Assembly (NCBI GenBank): GCA_963520375.1 | Contig: CAUQQF010000002.1 | Span: 1 to 64,000, forward strand | Direction: 5' to 3' | DNA: 64,000 bases | From: JABCPE02 sp963520375 | GTDB taxonomy: Bacteria; Bacteroidota; Bacteroidia; Flavobacteriales; Weeksellaceae | In this document: positions 25,633 through 35,153 of the stretch, piece by piece | Numbering within the stretch: position 1 is the first letter of the stretch | Layout: every line of letters begins with the position of its first letter | Made by a program: the position numbers and the translations under genes | The notes under the pieces: generated by a model | Told to the model about the DNA's origin: nothing | Database searches by the model: none | Seen by the model: only the letters and a program-made list of their open reading frames with translations

Positions 25633-27774
25633 ATGAAGATTTTATATCAAAAACTAATCTCTTGTGTCGTTTTTAGTGTCTTTACGCTGAACTCCGCGCA
25701 GGAAATCACTTTAAATAAAATACACTCAGGCTATTACAGAACCGAGTATATCTATGGGATAAACTCCATGAACGATGGAGAACACTACACCGTTCTGGAA
25801 AAAGATGGAATCGTAAAATATTCCTACAAGACAGGAAAAAAAATAGAAACCATCTTAGAGGCTAAGATACAGGACTATACATTTTCTCACGATGAGAGTA
25901 AAGTGCTGGTTCTGAACGAACAACAGCCCATCTACCGCCATTCTTTCCTAGGAAAATACCATGTGGTAAATCTCAGTAAAAACGGAAAAATAACTGCCCT
26001 AAACAACGGAAACTGGGTTCAGGAGCCTAAATTCTCTCCTGATGGAAGGTTCATGGCTTTTATCTCTGGGAATAATCTTTATTACCAAGACCTCAGCTCT
26101 GAAAAAATCACCCAAATCACTTTCGATGGTGAGAAAAATAAAATCATCAATGGACTGGCTGACTGGGTGTATGAGGAGGAATTCGGACACGCAGACATGT
26201 ACCAATGGACAAAAAACAGCGAAAGTCTGGTTTTCGTGAAATTTGATGAAAGCCAAGTAAAAGAAATGAACATGCAGGTTTTCAATGGAAATCTGTATCC
26301 GCAGGATTTTCGTTTCAAATATCCGAAAGCTGGAGAAGAAAACTCAAAAGTTTCGGTATACGCCTATGATTTAAAACTAAATAAATCCACGCAAATCAAT
26401 CTTGCTAACTTTGAAGCTTACTATATTCCACAGATTTTCCAGACTGTGCAGCCTAATGAAATAGCGATAGCGACTTCCAACAGGCATCAGAACAAACTGG
26501 AAATCATCAAGATAAATACTAAAAACTATTCTACCAAGAAAATCCTAACCGAAACGGATGCCGCTTGGATAGAAACAGACAATCTTTCTTTGGAATTCTT
26601 GGAAGATAATTCCTTCCTTTGGGCTTCAGAAAGAGATGGTTTCAGACATTTTTACTGGTACACACCTGATGGAAAACTGAAAAAACAAATCACCAAAGGC
26701 AACTGGGAAATTACTGACTACTATGGTTTTAGCCCAAAAAATTCTGAAATCTTGGTGCAGACTACTGAAAAAGGCAGCACCAATAGAGTGGTGAGCAAAA
26801 TAAGCATCAAAACAGGGAAAAAACAGATAGTTTCTGAATTAAATGGAACTAATAATGCTGATTTCAGCAAGTCTTTCCAATATTTTATCAACACGCATTC
26901 TTCCGCAGAACAGCCGAATACTTACACTTTGAGGGATTTTAATGGGAAAACTCTGCGAGAATTACAGAATAATAATTCTGCTCTGAAAAAACTGCAGTCA
27001 GATGGTTTCGTAACCAAAGAATTTTTCCAAATTCCAAACAAAAACGGTGACCAGATGAACGCTTGGATGATAAAACCCAAAGACTTCTCGCCTAATAAAA
27101 AATATCCTGTGCTGATGTACCAATATTCTGGACCTGGTTCACAGCAGGTAAGCAATGCTTGGGACGGCAGAAACACAATTTGGTTTAACCTTTTGGCTCA
27201 AAAAGGATACATTGTGCTTTGTGTAGATGGGCGTGGAACGGGCTATCGTGGAACGAAGTATAAGAAAGCAACTTACAAGAATTTAGGAAAATACGAGATA
27301 GAAGACCAAATCGCTGCTGCACAGTGGATTGGCTCACAGAGCTTTGTAGATGCTGGGCGAATTGGGATATTCGGATGGAGTTTTGGAGGATATATGGCAA
27401 GTCTGGCGATGACCAAAGGAGCAGATGTTTTCAAGGTAGGAATCGCTGTGGCACCAGTAACCACTTGGCGCTATTATGATACTATCTACACTGAAAGATA
27501 TCTGCAGACACCGCAAGAAAACCCACAAGGGTATGATGAAAATTCGCCAATCAATTTCGCTGATTTGATGAAAGGAAAATTCCTGCTAATCCATGGAACA
27601 GCGGATGATAATGTGCATTACCAAAATGCAGTAGAAATGGCGGAGGCTCTTATTCAGAAAAACAAAGAATTTGAGTTCATGACCTATCCAGACAAAAACC
27701 ATGGAATTTATGGTGGAAACACTAGACTACATCTATACCAAAAGATGACAGATTTTATTTTAAATAATCTATAA
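25633..27774 (+). CDS. Dipeptidyl peptidase IV (S9B family)
   Basis: This enzyme releases X-Pro and X-Ala dipeptides from the N-terminus of peptides in the periplasm. A signal peptide ends at about residue 23 (TLNSAQ). The beta-propeller half contains DWVYEEEF (177-184), whose glutamates hold the substrate amino group in DPP IV enzymes. The C-terminal hydrolase half has nucleophile Ser583 in GWSFGG, Asp658 in GTADDNVH and His690 in DKNHGIYGG. As I recall them, the spacings between these residues equal those of Porphyromonas gingivalis DPP IV. At 713 residues it is full length. It is two bases from the POT transporter gene, which fits a dipeptide-uptake operon. Confidence 0.94.
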   Translation: MKILYQKLISCVVFSVFTLNSAQEITLNKIHSGYYRTEYIYGINSMNDGEHYTVLEKDGIVKYSYKTGKKIETILEAKIQDYTFSHDESKVLVLNEQQPIYRHSFLGKYHVVNLSKNGKITALNNGNWVQEPKFSPDGRFMAFISGNNLYYQDLSSEKITQITFDGEKNKIINGLADWVYEEEFGHADMYQWTKNSESLVFVKFDESQVKEMNMQVFNGNLYPQDFRFKYPKAGEENSKVSVYAYDLKLNKSTQINLANFEAYYIPQIFQTVQPNEIAIATSNRHQNKLEIIKINTKNYSTKKILTETDAAWIETDNLSLEFLEDNSFLWASERDGFRHFYWYTPDGKLKKQITKGNWEITDYYGFSPKNSEILVQTTEKGSTNRVVSKISIKTGKKQIVSELNGTNNADFSKSFQYFINTHSSAEQPNTYTLRDFNGKTLRELQNNNSALKKLQSDGFVTKEFFQIPNKNGDQMNAWMIKPKDFSPNKKYPVLMYQYSGPGSQQVSNAWDGRNTIWFNLLAQKGYIVLCVDGRGTGYRGTKYKKATYKNLGKYEIEDQIAAAQWIGSQSFVDAGRIGIFGWSFGGYMASLAMTKGADVFKVGIAVAPVTTWRYYDTIYTERYLQTPQENPQGYDENSPINFADLMKGKFLLIHGTADDNVHYQNAVEMAEALIQKNKEFEFMTYPDKNHGIYGGNTRLHLYQKMTDFILNNL

Positions 27775-27776
27775 TT

Positions 27777-29429
27777 ATGAAAAACAAACATCCAAAAGGT
27801 TTACCCTTTCTCTTCTTCACAGAAATGTGGGAAAGATTCGGTTATTATTTGATTTTAGGAATCTTCGTGTTGTATATGATTGATGCTGACAAGGGCGGTC
27901 TTGCCTTTGAAAGCAAACATGCTGATGACATCTTCGGGACATTCATTGCCCTTACTTACCTTACGCCTTTCCTTGGAGGGTTTCTTGCGGATCGACTGCT
28001 GGGATACATCAAGGCAATTTACATTGGCGGGGCGCTTATGGGACTGGGCTACATTGGGTTAGGACTTTTCAAAGATGTGTCCATGTTCTATGTATCCATG
28101 GGGCTGATAATCATCGGTAATGGATTCTTTAAACCAAGTATCTCCACACTTTTAGGAAATCTCTATTCTGATGACAAGTATAAAGCCAATAAAGACGCAG
28201 GATACAACATCTTCTACATGGGGATAAACATCGGGGCTTTTGTATGTAATATCATTGCTGCCTATATGAGAAATAAATACGGCTGGGGCGAGGCTTTCGT
28301 AACTGCTGGTGTAGGAATGTTTTTAGGGCTGATTATTTTCTCTATTGGTAAAAAACATGTCGTTCATGCTAATGTAATGAAACCTGTCCAAGAGGGCGAT
28401 ACCACTATCAGTTCCATCTTGGTAAAAGTGTTCCTTCCTGCTATCATTGCTGGAGCTATCGGCTGGGTAATCCCTGGGAATATCTTTGGGTCGGATTCTA
28501 CGGATGCCTTTATATTTGCGTGTATTCCTGTTATTTTGTTTTATATTTTTATTTACATCAGTGCAAACGCAGAGGACAAGAAACCTATCGGAGCCTTGTT
28601 GGCTATATTTGCAGTGAGTATGATGTTTTGGGCTGTATTTAAACAAAACGGAACCGCCCTTACCCGCTGGGCAAATTACTACACGGACAGAAGTGTTCCT
28701 GCGGCTTTAGAAAAACCTTTGGAAAGCATCTATTTGGTGGATACAAAGGACTACAACACAAAGGAAGTTGCAGTTCATGACAACCAATTCCAAACTGTAA
28801 AAGGCGAAGATGGAAAACCTAAAAAAGAACAAGGAAAAGATATTTATTTCAAAAATATAAACAAGGAACAAAGAGCCGAGTTGGAAGCCAATCCAGACAA
28901 GAAAGTATATCTCTACAATACAGAGCTATTCCAGTCTATCAATCCTTTCTGGGTCATTGCCCTCACGCCGGTGGTGGTAGGATTCTTTATGATGCTTCGT
29001 AGAAAAGACAAAGAACCTTCCACTCCTACAAAGATAGTTTTGGGATTATTCCTATCGGCTCTCAGCTGCCTTGTGATGGTAGCTGCTGTATATGCAGGAG
29101 ACAACGGCGCTTCCAAAGTATCACCGCTTTGGCTGTTTGCTGCTTATGGAATCATCACAATAGGCGAACTCTGTCTGTCTCCTATGGGACTTTCTTTGGT
29201 TTCTAAACTTTCTCCACCGAGAATTACAGCGCTGATGATGGGAGGATTTTTCCTTTCTACATCGATAGGAAACAAACTCTCTGGTATACTAGCAAGTATG
29301 TGGTACAGCTACGAAGACAAAGCTAATTTCTTCTGGGTAAATTTCGCTCTACTGCTCATCGCCACGCTACTGGGAGTAGCCATCCTAAAACCACTGAATA
29401 AAGCCATGAAAGAAAAAGGCGTGAAATAA
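27777..29429 (+). CDS. Proton-dependent oligopeptide transporter (POT/PTR family)
   Basis: This is an inner-membrane symporter that takes up di- and tripeptides with protons. It opens with FFTEMWERFGYY, the ExxERFxYY proton-coupling motif of the POT family at about residues 15-26. The second signature, GNGFFKPSISTLLGNLY, lies near 113-129. There are 12-14 membrane helices and a longer polar loop at about 320-375 (KDYNTKEVAVHDNQFQ and after). At 550 residues it is typical of Bacteroidota members. It starts two bases after the DPP IV stop, so both proteins are almost certainly made together. A strong terminator follows. Confidence 0.95.
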   Translation: MKNKHPKGLPFLFFTEMWERFGYYLILGIFVLYMIDADKGGLAFESKHADDIFGTFIALTYLTPFLGGFLADRLLGYIKAIYIGGALMGLGYIGLGLFKDVSMFYVSMGLIIIGNGFFKPSISTLLGNLYSDDKYKANKDAGYNIFYMGINIGAFVCNIIAAYMRNKYGWGEAFVTAGVGMFLGLIIFSIGKKHVVHANVMKPVQEGDTTISSILVKVFLPAIIAGAIGWVIPGNIFGSDSTDAFIFACIPVILFYIFIYISANAEDKKPIGALLAIFAVSMMFWAVFKQNGTALTRWANYYTDRSVPAALEKPLESIYLVDTKDYNTKEVAVHDNQFQTVKGEDGKPKKEQGKDIYFKNINKEQRAELEANPDKKVYLYNTELFQSINPFWVIALTPVVVGFFMMLRRKDKEPSTPTKIVLGLFLSALSCLVMVAAVYAGDNGASKVSPLWLFAAYGIITIGELCLSPMGLSLVSKLSPPRITALMMGGFFLSTSIGNKLSGILASMWYSYEDKANFFWVNFALLLIATLLGVAILKPLNKAMKEKGVK

Positions 29430-29437
29430 ACCAAAAC

Positions 29438-29469
29438 AAAAAATACCACTTATCGAGTGGTATTTTTTT
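29438..29469. terminator. Bidirectional terminator between the POT and EamA genes
   Basis: A 13-bp stem (AAAAAATACCACT with AGTGGTATTTTTT) has loop TATCG and strong A and T flanks. The last codons of the EamA gene lie inside it. Confidence 0.85.
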
Positions 29470-30364
29470 TATTTTCTCTATCCGAAATATATGCTACAAT
29501 AAACACTGTGGATAATATAAATGCAAATCCTATCGCATCCAAAAAGGAAAAAGGATTCCCTAAAAACACTACAGAACATATCGTAGCCACCACAGGTTCT
29601 ATACAGGCTATCATACTTGCCTTCGTAGGGCCTATAATTCCTACGCCTGACAGGTAAAACAGAAACGCAAAAATACTTCCCAAAAGGACAATCAGCAATA
29701 AAAATACGATTACTACAATATCTACCTTCACGGGCTGTTCCCATGGTTTCGCTGTTATAGAAAGTGCAATTCCACCGATGAACATTCCCCATGCGATGAC
29801 CACTGCCGTTCCATATTTCTTTAAAATCTCTGCTGGCTGCACCGTATATATGACCAAAGTAATCGCCGAGAGCATTCCCCAAAACAGCGCCACAGAAGAA
29901 ACCTTCAAAGTGCTCATATCTCCATGCGTAGCCAGAATAAACACACCCAAAAGAGATAAAAACAAAACGACCACCTCATAGGGCTTCGGTTTTCTTTTTT
30001 CTTTAAAACAAACATAAAGCAAAATAAGTGTAGGCCCGAAATACTGAAGCACCGTAGCAATACCTGCATTAGAATGCTGTATCGTAGTGAAATAGGTGTA
30101 TTGTGTCCCCAGCATACCAAAAACTCCGAAGACAAAAACCCTTATCAAATCTTTAGTATTTCTAAAAATATCAAAGATTTTATTCTTATCCTTGGCATAA
30201 AGATAAACCAGCAAAAAAACACCCGCCAGTAAAAGCCTGTAAGGTGTCAGCCAGTCAGATGTTACTCCTTTCTGCAAAAACAAAAACTCCGCAAAAGCCC
30301 CATTTATCCCCCACAATGTAGCACCAATAGTAGTATAGATAAATCCTTTTTTCGATTGATTCAT
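29450..30364 (-). CDS. EamA-family (DMT) transporter
   Basis: This is a drug/metabolite-type exporter with ten predicted membrane helices in two homologous halves of about 150 residues. The first starts at GFIYTTIGATLWGINGAFAE and the second near SVALFWGMLSAITLVIYTV. The second half shows the typical GPTKASMIACIEPVVATI segment. Family members export amino acids or metabolites, and the substrate is not predictable here. It is the last gene of the gpsA unit, one base after the preceding secreted-protein gene. Its 3' end lies within the shared terminator. Confidence 0.9.
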   Translation of the reverse strand: MNQSKKGFIYTTIGATLWGINGAFAEFLFLQKGVTSDWLTPYRLLLAGVFLLVYLYAKDKNKIFDIFRNTKDLIRVFVFGVFGMLGTQYTYFTTIQHSNAGIATVLQYFGPTLILLYVCFKEKRKPKPYEVVVLFLSLLGVFILATHGDMSTLKVSSVALFWGMLSAITLVIYTVQPAEILKKYGTAVVIAWGMFIGGIALSITAKPWEQPVKVDIVVIVFLLLIVLLGSIFAFLFYLSGVGIIGPTKASMIACIEPVVATICSVVFLGNPFSFLDAIGFAFILSTVFIVAYISDRENKKNTTR

Positions 30365-30365
30365 T

Positions 30366-30962
30366 TTAGTTATTGTCCTCTTTTTTATCTCTTTGAGGTT
30401 TATCTGCGTTTTTAAACTGCCAACTAGGATCTAAATATTGTATCTTAGATGAGTTCTTTTTCTTAAGGTCTTCATACTTTTCCATTGCTTGTTTAATGTT
30501 CTCAGACTTATCTACATTAGTATTGAAGTCAGTTTGTTTAGTGTAGTGTTTTATCACTTGATAAAATAACCTTCTATCTTTGAACTCATTTGGATTCAGT
30601 GGAGTTAAATTCACTCCTGCTACAACAACTCCCATCTGCCCTTTAGCATTTATAACATATACACCATTTGGCTCTAAGTCAGCCTCTATAAAATCTCTAT
30701 TTTCTGATGCCGCCCAAAATAAATGTTTCCCTGGTTCACACTCATATACCATATAGCTAAATCCATTCAATGCACCTAAGAACTTGTCCCCATCATATAT
30801 TCTAAAATTTATAAGGTATCCCGCTCCTGATTTAACAATATAAACTAACGACTTCCCCTCAGATGGTTTAGCTATTTCTTGTGTTACCACTTTTTGAGAG
30901 AATAAACTTCCTGTTCCCAATAAAAGGGATAAAATCAATAAAAATTTTCCAATGGTTTTCAT
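30366..30962 (-). CDS. Secreted protein of unknown function, DUF2846-like
   Basis: A signal peptide (KFLLILSLLLGTGSLFSQ) is followed by a beta-rich domain. The pattern LVYIVKSGAG, IYDGDKFLGAL, SYMVYECEPGKHLFWA resembles DUF2846 proteins, which have small surface-exposed or periplasmic beta domains. The match is by pattern, not certain. After that domain there is a charged helical tail (KQTDFNTNVDKSENIKQAME) ending in Lys/Asp/Asn repeats. The first mature residues lack a lipobox Cys. It lies between the small 90-residue gene and the EamA gene in the minus-strand operon. Confidence 0.7.
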   Translation of the reverse strand: MKTIGKFLLILSLLLGTGSLFSQKVVTQEIAKPSEGKSLVYIVKSGAGYLINFRIYDGDKFLGALNGFSYMVYECEPGKHLFWAASENRDFIEADLEPNGVYVINAKGQMGVVVAGVNLTPLNPNEFKDRRLFYQVIKHYTKQTDFNTNVDKSENIKQAMEKYEDLKKKNSSKIQYLDPSWQFKNADKPQRDKKEDNN

Positions 30963-30985
30963 ATTATAACTATTTATTAAATTAA

Positions 30986-31258
30986 TTAATCCAAAAATCT
31001 ATACGCCACAATTTTAAAATCAAAACTCACAGGTCTGAGGCTCGCCAGATAATCTACTCTTAGATATTTTTGAGATGAGTATTCCTCCACCAACTCACCA
31101 TTTTCATTATAATTAAAATTATTATTGGGAAGTTTGATAGAAGCTATCATTTCTCCTTTGTGCATTCCTTCTACCCAGCCTTTTTCATCGTCTAATTCTA
31201 TTTCGGACAGCAGGTCAGTTATGCCTTGTTTAGTGTTGTATTCTATGTATTCTTTCAT
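30986..31258 (-). CDS. Small hypothetical protein
   Basis: This 90-residue soluble protein has no signal peptide, membrane segment or recognised motif. It is acidic in the first half (LLSEIELDDEKGWVEG) and beta-like later (LRPVSFDFKIVAYRFLD). I do not recognise a family. Support for it being real is its tight placement, one base after gpsA in the same direction and 23 bases before the next gene, together with good codon structure. Confidence 0.6.
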   Translation of the reverse strand: MKEYIEYNTKQGITDLLSEIELDDEKGWVEGMHKGEMIASIKLPNNNFNYNENGELVEEYSSQKYLRVDYLASLRPVSFDFKIVAYRFLD

Positions 31259-31259
31259 T

Positions 31260-32264
31260 TTAGTTTAGCTTTTGAACAAGTTTTGTAAATTCTTCTTCGC
31301 AGTTTTTCTCTTCGTAAAGAATTCTATAAATATGCTGCACGATAGGAGCATCTATTTTATTGTTTTTAATAATCTGATAAATACCATTAGTAGCGTAGTA
31401 GCCCTCTGCCACCATGCTCATAGACTGGATAGCAGATTTCACGGTGTAGCCCTTCCCGATGTAGTTCCCAAACATTCTGTTTCTACTGAACAGCGAGTAA
31501 GCTGTAACGAGCAAATCCCCGATGTACGAACTTTCATTAACATCTCTTGGCTCTGGATATACTGCATCTAGAATTCTTTCCAACTCCCGAACAGCATTAG
31601 AAATATACACCGCTTGGAAATTATCCCCATAGCCCAGTCCATTCGCCATTCCTGCGCCTATCGCATAGATATTTTTGAGAACTGCACTGTATTCATTTCC
31701 GAGAATATCATTACTTTGGTTAATTCTTATATATCGTGAAGACAACAAGTCGCTCAGCATCTGAGTAGTTTCCTTGTTGGCAGCTGCCACAGTAAGGAAA
31801 GACAAGCGCTCCATGGCAACCTCTTCGGCGTGGCAGGGCCCTGCTAGAACTGCTTGGCTTCCGTATCCTATTTTGAATGTATCACGGAGATAATTTGCCA
31901 CAATATCATTATGCTTTGGAACAATTCCTTTAATCACCGAAGCAAATATCTTCCCTAAATAATCACAAGTCATCTTCTCTATAGTATCTGCCAAATAGAT
32001 AGATGGCGTTGCTAGAATAATCACATCGCAGGCTGTCACCAACTCATTGATATCCATTGTCAAAACCAATCGGTCTGGGTTAAATTTCACTGCCGTGAGA
32101 TAGTGTGGATTGCTCCCTTGCGAAACCAGCGCTTCCCTTGTGCCGTCATTACGAAGTAGCCAATGAACTTTTTCGCAGTTTTCCATCAGCATTTTTACTA
32201 CTGCGGTGGCGAAACTACCACTTCCGATAACACCTACTTTTGGTAAATTTTTGTTCTCAGTCAT
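31260..32264 (-). CDS. gpsA: Glycerol-3-phosphate dehydrogenase [NAD(P)+]
   Basis: GpsA reduces dihydroxyacetone phosphate to sn-glycerol-3-phosphate for phospholipid synthesis. The dinucleotide-binding loop GVIGSGSFATAVVKML is near residues 10-25. The catalytic Lys lies in the SVIKGI segment, and GPCHAEEVAMERLSF and the substrate-binding NEYSAVLKNIYAIGAGMANGLGYGDN segment follow. I chose the ATG at 32264 (334 residues) over the one four codons earlier at 32276. The TAnnTTTG element at 32285-32292 would leave the earlier start almost without a leader. It heads a four-gene unit with two unknown genes and the EamA transporter. Confidence 0.94.
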   Translation of the reverse strand: MTENKNLPKVGVIGSGSFATAVVKMLMENCEKVHWLLRNDGTREALVSQGSNPHYLTAVKFNPDRLVLTMDINELVTACDVIILATPSIYLADTIEKMTCDYLGKIFASVIKGIVPKHNDIVANYLRDTFKIGYGSQAVLAGPCHAEEVAMERLSFLTVAAANKETTQMLSDLLSSRYIRINQSNDILGNEYSAVLKNIYAIGAGMANGLGYGDNFQAVYISNAVRELERILDAVYPEPRDVNESSYIGDLLVTAYSLFSRNRMFGNYIGKGYTVKSAIQSMSMVAEGYYATNGIYQIIKNNKIDAPIVQHIYRILYEEKNCEEEFTKLVQKLN

Positions 32265-32284
32265 ATCGTTTTTCATTTAAGTGA

Positions 32285-32292
32285 CAAAGGTA
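32285..32292 (-). promoter_or_regulatory. TAnnTTTG promoter element for gpsA
   Basis: TACCTTTG on the minus strand lies 20 bases before the ATG at 32264 and 8 bases before the ATG at 32276. It is directly downstream of the clpB terminator hairpin. Confidence 0.65.
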
Positions 32293-32298
32293 AAGAAA

Positions 32299-32324
32299 AA
32301 AATCCTTCAAATTTGAAGGATTTT
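32299..32324 (-). terminator. Terminator hairpin between clpB and gpsA
   Basis: A perfect 26-base palindrome (AAAATCCTTCAAA and its complement) has a run of T on its minus-strand exit side. It is placed to stop transcription from clpB before the gpsA promoter. Confidence 0.75.
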
Positions 32325-32350
32325 ATTTTTGGATTTACACATTTAAAACA

Positions 32351-32425
32351 ACCATTTAGACCCGCCATAAGGATTCTATGAAAAAGATCAATAACAAGGT
32401 TGGATTATTCAGCAGGTCTAAATGG
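32351..32425. repeat. 75-base element with 12-bp perfect inverted ends and two inner hairpins
   Basis: ACCATTTAGACC (32351-32362) pairs perfectly with GGTCTAAATGGT (32414-32425). Inside are two short arms, CATA/TATG (32366-32380, 7-base loop) and AATAA/TTATT (32390-32409, 10-base loop), giving a three-way-junction shape. It lies between the clpB stop and the terminator hairpin. Possible identities are a structured 3' UTR, a small RNA or a miniature repeat element. I saw only one copy in this window. Confidence 0.6.
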
Positions 32426-32445
32426 TCTTTATAACATTATAACAA

Positions 32446-35034
32446 TTACTCAGTAGGTCTGAAAACCAGCTTATTATCAAAACAATCTACTGTCACTCTC
32501 TCGCCTTCTTTTACATTTCCAGCCAAAATCTCTTTTGAGAGTTTATTCAGAACTTCCTGCTGTACTACTCGTTTCAGTGGTCTAGCTCCAAATGCTGGGT
32601 CGTAGCCTTTTTTCAGAATGAAATCTATCGCTTCCTGCGTTGCAGTCAAGATGATATTTCTGCTTTCCAGCATTTTGTTGATTCCTCTTAGTTGGAACTG
32701 AACGATTTTCCCGATTTCATTGTAGTTCAATGGTTGGAACAGTACTATTTCATCTATTCTGTTGAGAAACTCTGGTCGTAGAGTTTGTTTCAACAGGTCA
32801 AATACCTCTTCTTTTGTTTTCTCTACGATTTCAGTTAAATTACTTTCATTGATTTTCTCAAAATTCTCCTGAATGATGTGAGAACCAAGGTTAGAAGTCA
32901 TGATAATAATGGTATTTTTAAAATTCACCACGCGCCCTTTGTTGTCTGTCAATCGCCCGTCATCCAACACTTGAAGCAAGGTATTGAACACATCTGGGTG
33001 CGCTTTTTCCACCTCATCCAGAAGCACCACAGAATATGGTCTTCTTCTCACTGCCTCTGTCAGCTGTCCACCCTCATCATAGCCCACATATCCCGGAGGC
33101 GCTCCTACCAATCTAGAAACGGAGTGTTTCTCCTGATATTCAGACATATCGATACGGGTCATATTATTTTCATCATCAAATAAGAACTCCGCCAAGGCTT
33201 TCGCTAACTCGGTTTTACCAACTCCCGTAGTTCCGAGGAAAAGGAAAGACCCGATAGGTTTTTTCTCATCGTTCAGCCCTGCTCTGTTTCTTCGGATAGC
33301 ATCGGCTACGGATTGTATCGCCTCCTCTTGCCCTACTACTCTTTTATGGAGTTCATCCTCCAAATGAAGCAGTTTTTCTCTTTCGGACTGAAGTAGTTTA
33401 GTCACTGGAATTCCTGTCCATTTCGCCACCACTTCAGAAATGTTTTCTGCGGTAACTTCCTCTTTCACTAGCTCATTTTGCTGATTCTGCATCGCCAATT
33501 CCAACTTTTGAAGCTCATCCTCCTTGTCGCGGAGTTTTCCATATTGTATCTCCGAAACTTTTGCATAATCACCCATACGCTGAGCTCTTTCGGCTTCTAG
33601 TTTTAGGCTTTCAATATCTTTTTTAATCTGAGTCAAATCCTCGGATTTCTGCTTTTCGCTGAGCCATTTTGCATTGATTTGGTTTCGCTCTTCTGTGATT
33701 TTTGCAATATCTTCTTTCAGATGGTCTATTTTAGTCTGGTTGCCCTCTCTGGAAATTGCCGCCAGCTCTATCTCCATCTGCATAAGTTTTCTGTCTAAAA
33801 CATCCAATTCCTCTGGTTTGGAATTGATTTCCATTCTTAATTTTGCAGAAGCCTCATCAATTAAGTCAATGGCTTTGTCTGGTAAAAATCTATCCGAAAT
33901 ATATCGCTGAGACATTTCTACCGCCGCGATGATGGCTTCATCTTTTATTCTAATCTTGTGGTGGAATTCATACTTGTCTTTGATTCCACGAAGAATAGAA
34001 ATTGCTGATTCTGTGTCTGGCTCTTCCACGATTACTTTTTGGAAACGGCGTTCCAGAGCCTTGTCTTTCTCAAAGTATTTTTGATACTCATTAAGCGTTG
34101 TCGCACCGATGGAACGAAGCTCTCCTCTCGCCAAAGCTGGTTTCAGGATATTCGCAGCATCCATCGCTCCCTCGCCGCCGCCTGCTCCTACAAGGGTGTG
34201 AATTTCATCGATGAAAAGAATAATCTGCCCATCAGATTTCACCACTTCATTTACTACGGATTTTAGTCTTTCTTCGAACTCTCCTTTGTATTTCGCGCCA
34301 GCTATCAGTGCTCCCATGTCAAGTGAATAGAGCGTTTTGTCCATCAAGTTTTCTGGAACATCTCCACTGATGATTCTATGGGCTATTCCCTCAGCGATGG
34401 CGGTCTTACCAACACCAGGCTCACCGATGAGAATAGGGTTGTTCTTGGTTCTTCGCGAAAGAATCTGCAGCACTCTTCGGATTTCTTCATCTCGCCCGAT
34501 TACTGGGTCTAATTTCCCTTCCGCTGCCAGTTCATTGAAGTTTTTAGCATATTTATTAAGCGATTGGTAAGTCTCTTCGGAACTCGCCGAAGTCGCTTTT
34601 GAACCTTTTCTAAGTTCTTTGATTCCTCCTTCCAAAAGGGATTTGGTCACGCCCATGTCTTTCAACATCTGCGAAACGGAAGAACTCACCTCTAATAACG
34701 CCAGCCAAATATGCTCCAAAGTCACATACTCATCGCCCATTCTTTTAGCGATATTAGGTGCTTCCAGAAGAACTTTGCTGCCACTTTGAGAAAGGTAAAT
34801 GTTTCCGCCTTCCACTTTTGGGAGGCTTTCTAAGGATTCTCTGTTTCTTTGTCTTATCAAGTTAAGGTCGGCTTCTGCTTTTTTCATCAGAAAAGCCGAG
34901 ATATTCTCATCCACTTGGAAAATTCCTTCCAATAGATGCTGAGGTTCTATACTCTGGTTGCCAAAATCCAAAGCAATCTGTTGTGCTTTCTGGATGGCTT
35001 CTTGTGATTTTACGGTATATTGATTTAGATTCAT
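32446..35034 (-). CDS. clpB: ATP-dependent disaggregase ClpB
   Basis: ClpB is the hexameric AAA+ chaperone that, with DnaK, pulls proteins out of aggregates in the cytoplasm. The N-terminal Clp repeat domain spans about residues 1-145. The first AAA+ module has Walker A GEPGVGKT at 204-211 and Walker B ILFIDEIH. A middle coiled-coil domain follows at about 400-525, which sets ClpB apart from ClpA and ClpC. The second module has Walker A GTTGVGKT at 601-608 and VVLLDEVEKAH. At 862 residues it is full length. It is a single-gene unit with repeats in its upstream region and a terminator downstream. Confidence 0.97.
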   Translation of the reverse strand: MNLNQYTVKSQEAIQKAQQIALDFGNQSIEPQHLLEGIFQVDENISAFLMKKAEADLNLIRQRNRESLESLPKVEGGNIYLSQSGSKVLLEAPNIAKRMGDEYVTLEHIWLALLEVSSSVSQMLKDMGVTKSLLEGGIKELRKGSKATSASSEETYQSLNKYAKNFNELAAEGKLDPVIGRDEEIRRVLQILSRRTKNNPILIGEPGVGKTAIAEGIAHRIISGDVPENLMDKTLYSLDMGALIAGAKYKGEFEERLKSVVNEVVKSDGQIILFIDEIHTLVGAGGGEGAMDAANILKPALARGELRSIGATTLNEYQKYFEKDKALERRFQKVIVEEPDTESAISILRGIKDKYEFHHKIRIKDEAIIAAVEMSQRYISDRFLPDKAIDLIDEASAKLRMEINSKPEELDVLDRKLMQMEIELAAISREGNQTKIDHLKEDIAKITEERNQINAKWLSEKQKSEDLTQIKKDIESLKLEAERAQRMGDYAKVSEIQYGKLRDKEDELQKLELAMQNQQNELVKEEVTAENISEVVAKWTGIPVTKLLQSEREKLLHLEDELHKRVVGQEEAIQSVADAIRRNRAGLNDEKKPIGSFLFLGTTGVGKTELAKALAEFLFDDENNMTRIDMSEYQEKHSVSRLVGAPPGYVGYDEGGQLTEAVRRRPYSVVLLDEVEKAHPDVFNTLLQVLDDGRLTDNKGRVVNFKNTIIIMTSNLGSHIIQENFEKINESNLTEIVEKTKEEVFDLLKQTLRPEFLNRIDEIVLFQPLNYNEIGKIVQFQLRGINKMLESRNIILTATQEAIDFILKKGYDPAFGARPLKRVVQQEVLNKLSKEILAGNVKEGERVTVDCFDNKLVFRPTE

Positions 35035-35098
35035 AATTCTTTATTTTAAAAGTTATCTGAAATCTAAATTGCAAAAACCATTCTACTACATAAAACAA

Positions 35099-35153
35099 GA
35101 CAAAATTTCCGAAAATGATTTAAAAACGATATTTTTAACCTGACAAAATTTCC
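35099..35153. repeat. Two perfect 12-bp direct repeats upstream of clpB
   Basis: GACAAAATTTCC occurs at 35099-35110 and again at 35142-35153, 43 bases apart start to start. Both are in the 166-base gap between clpB (start 35034) and uvrC (stop 35201). Spacing of about four helical turns would place both on the same DNA face, consistent with an operator for clpB control. No protein is known from this sequence alone. Confidence 0.55.
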
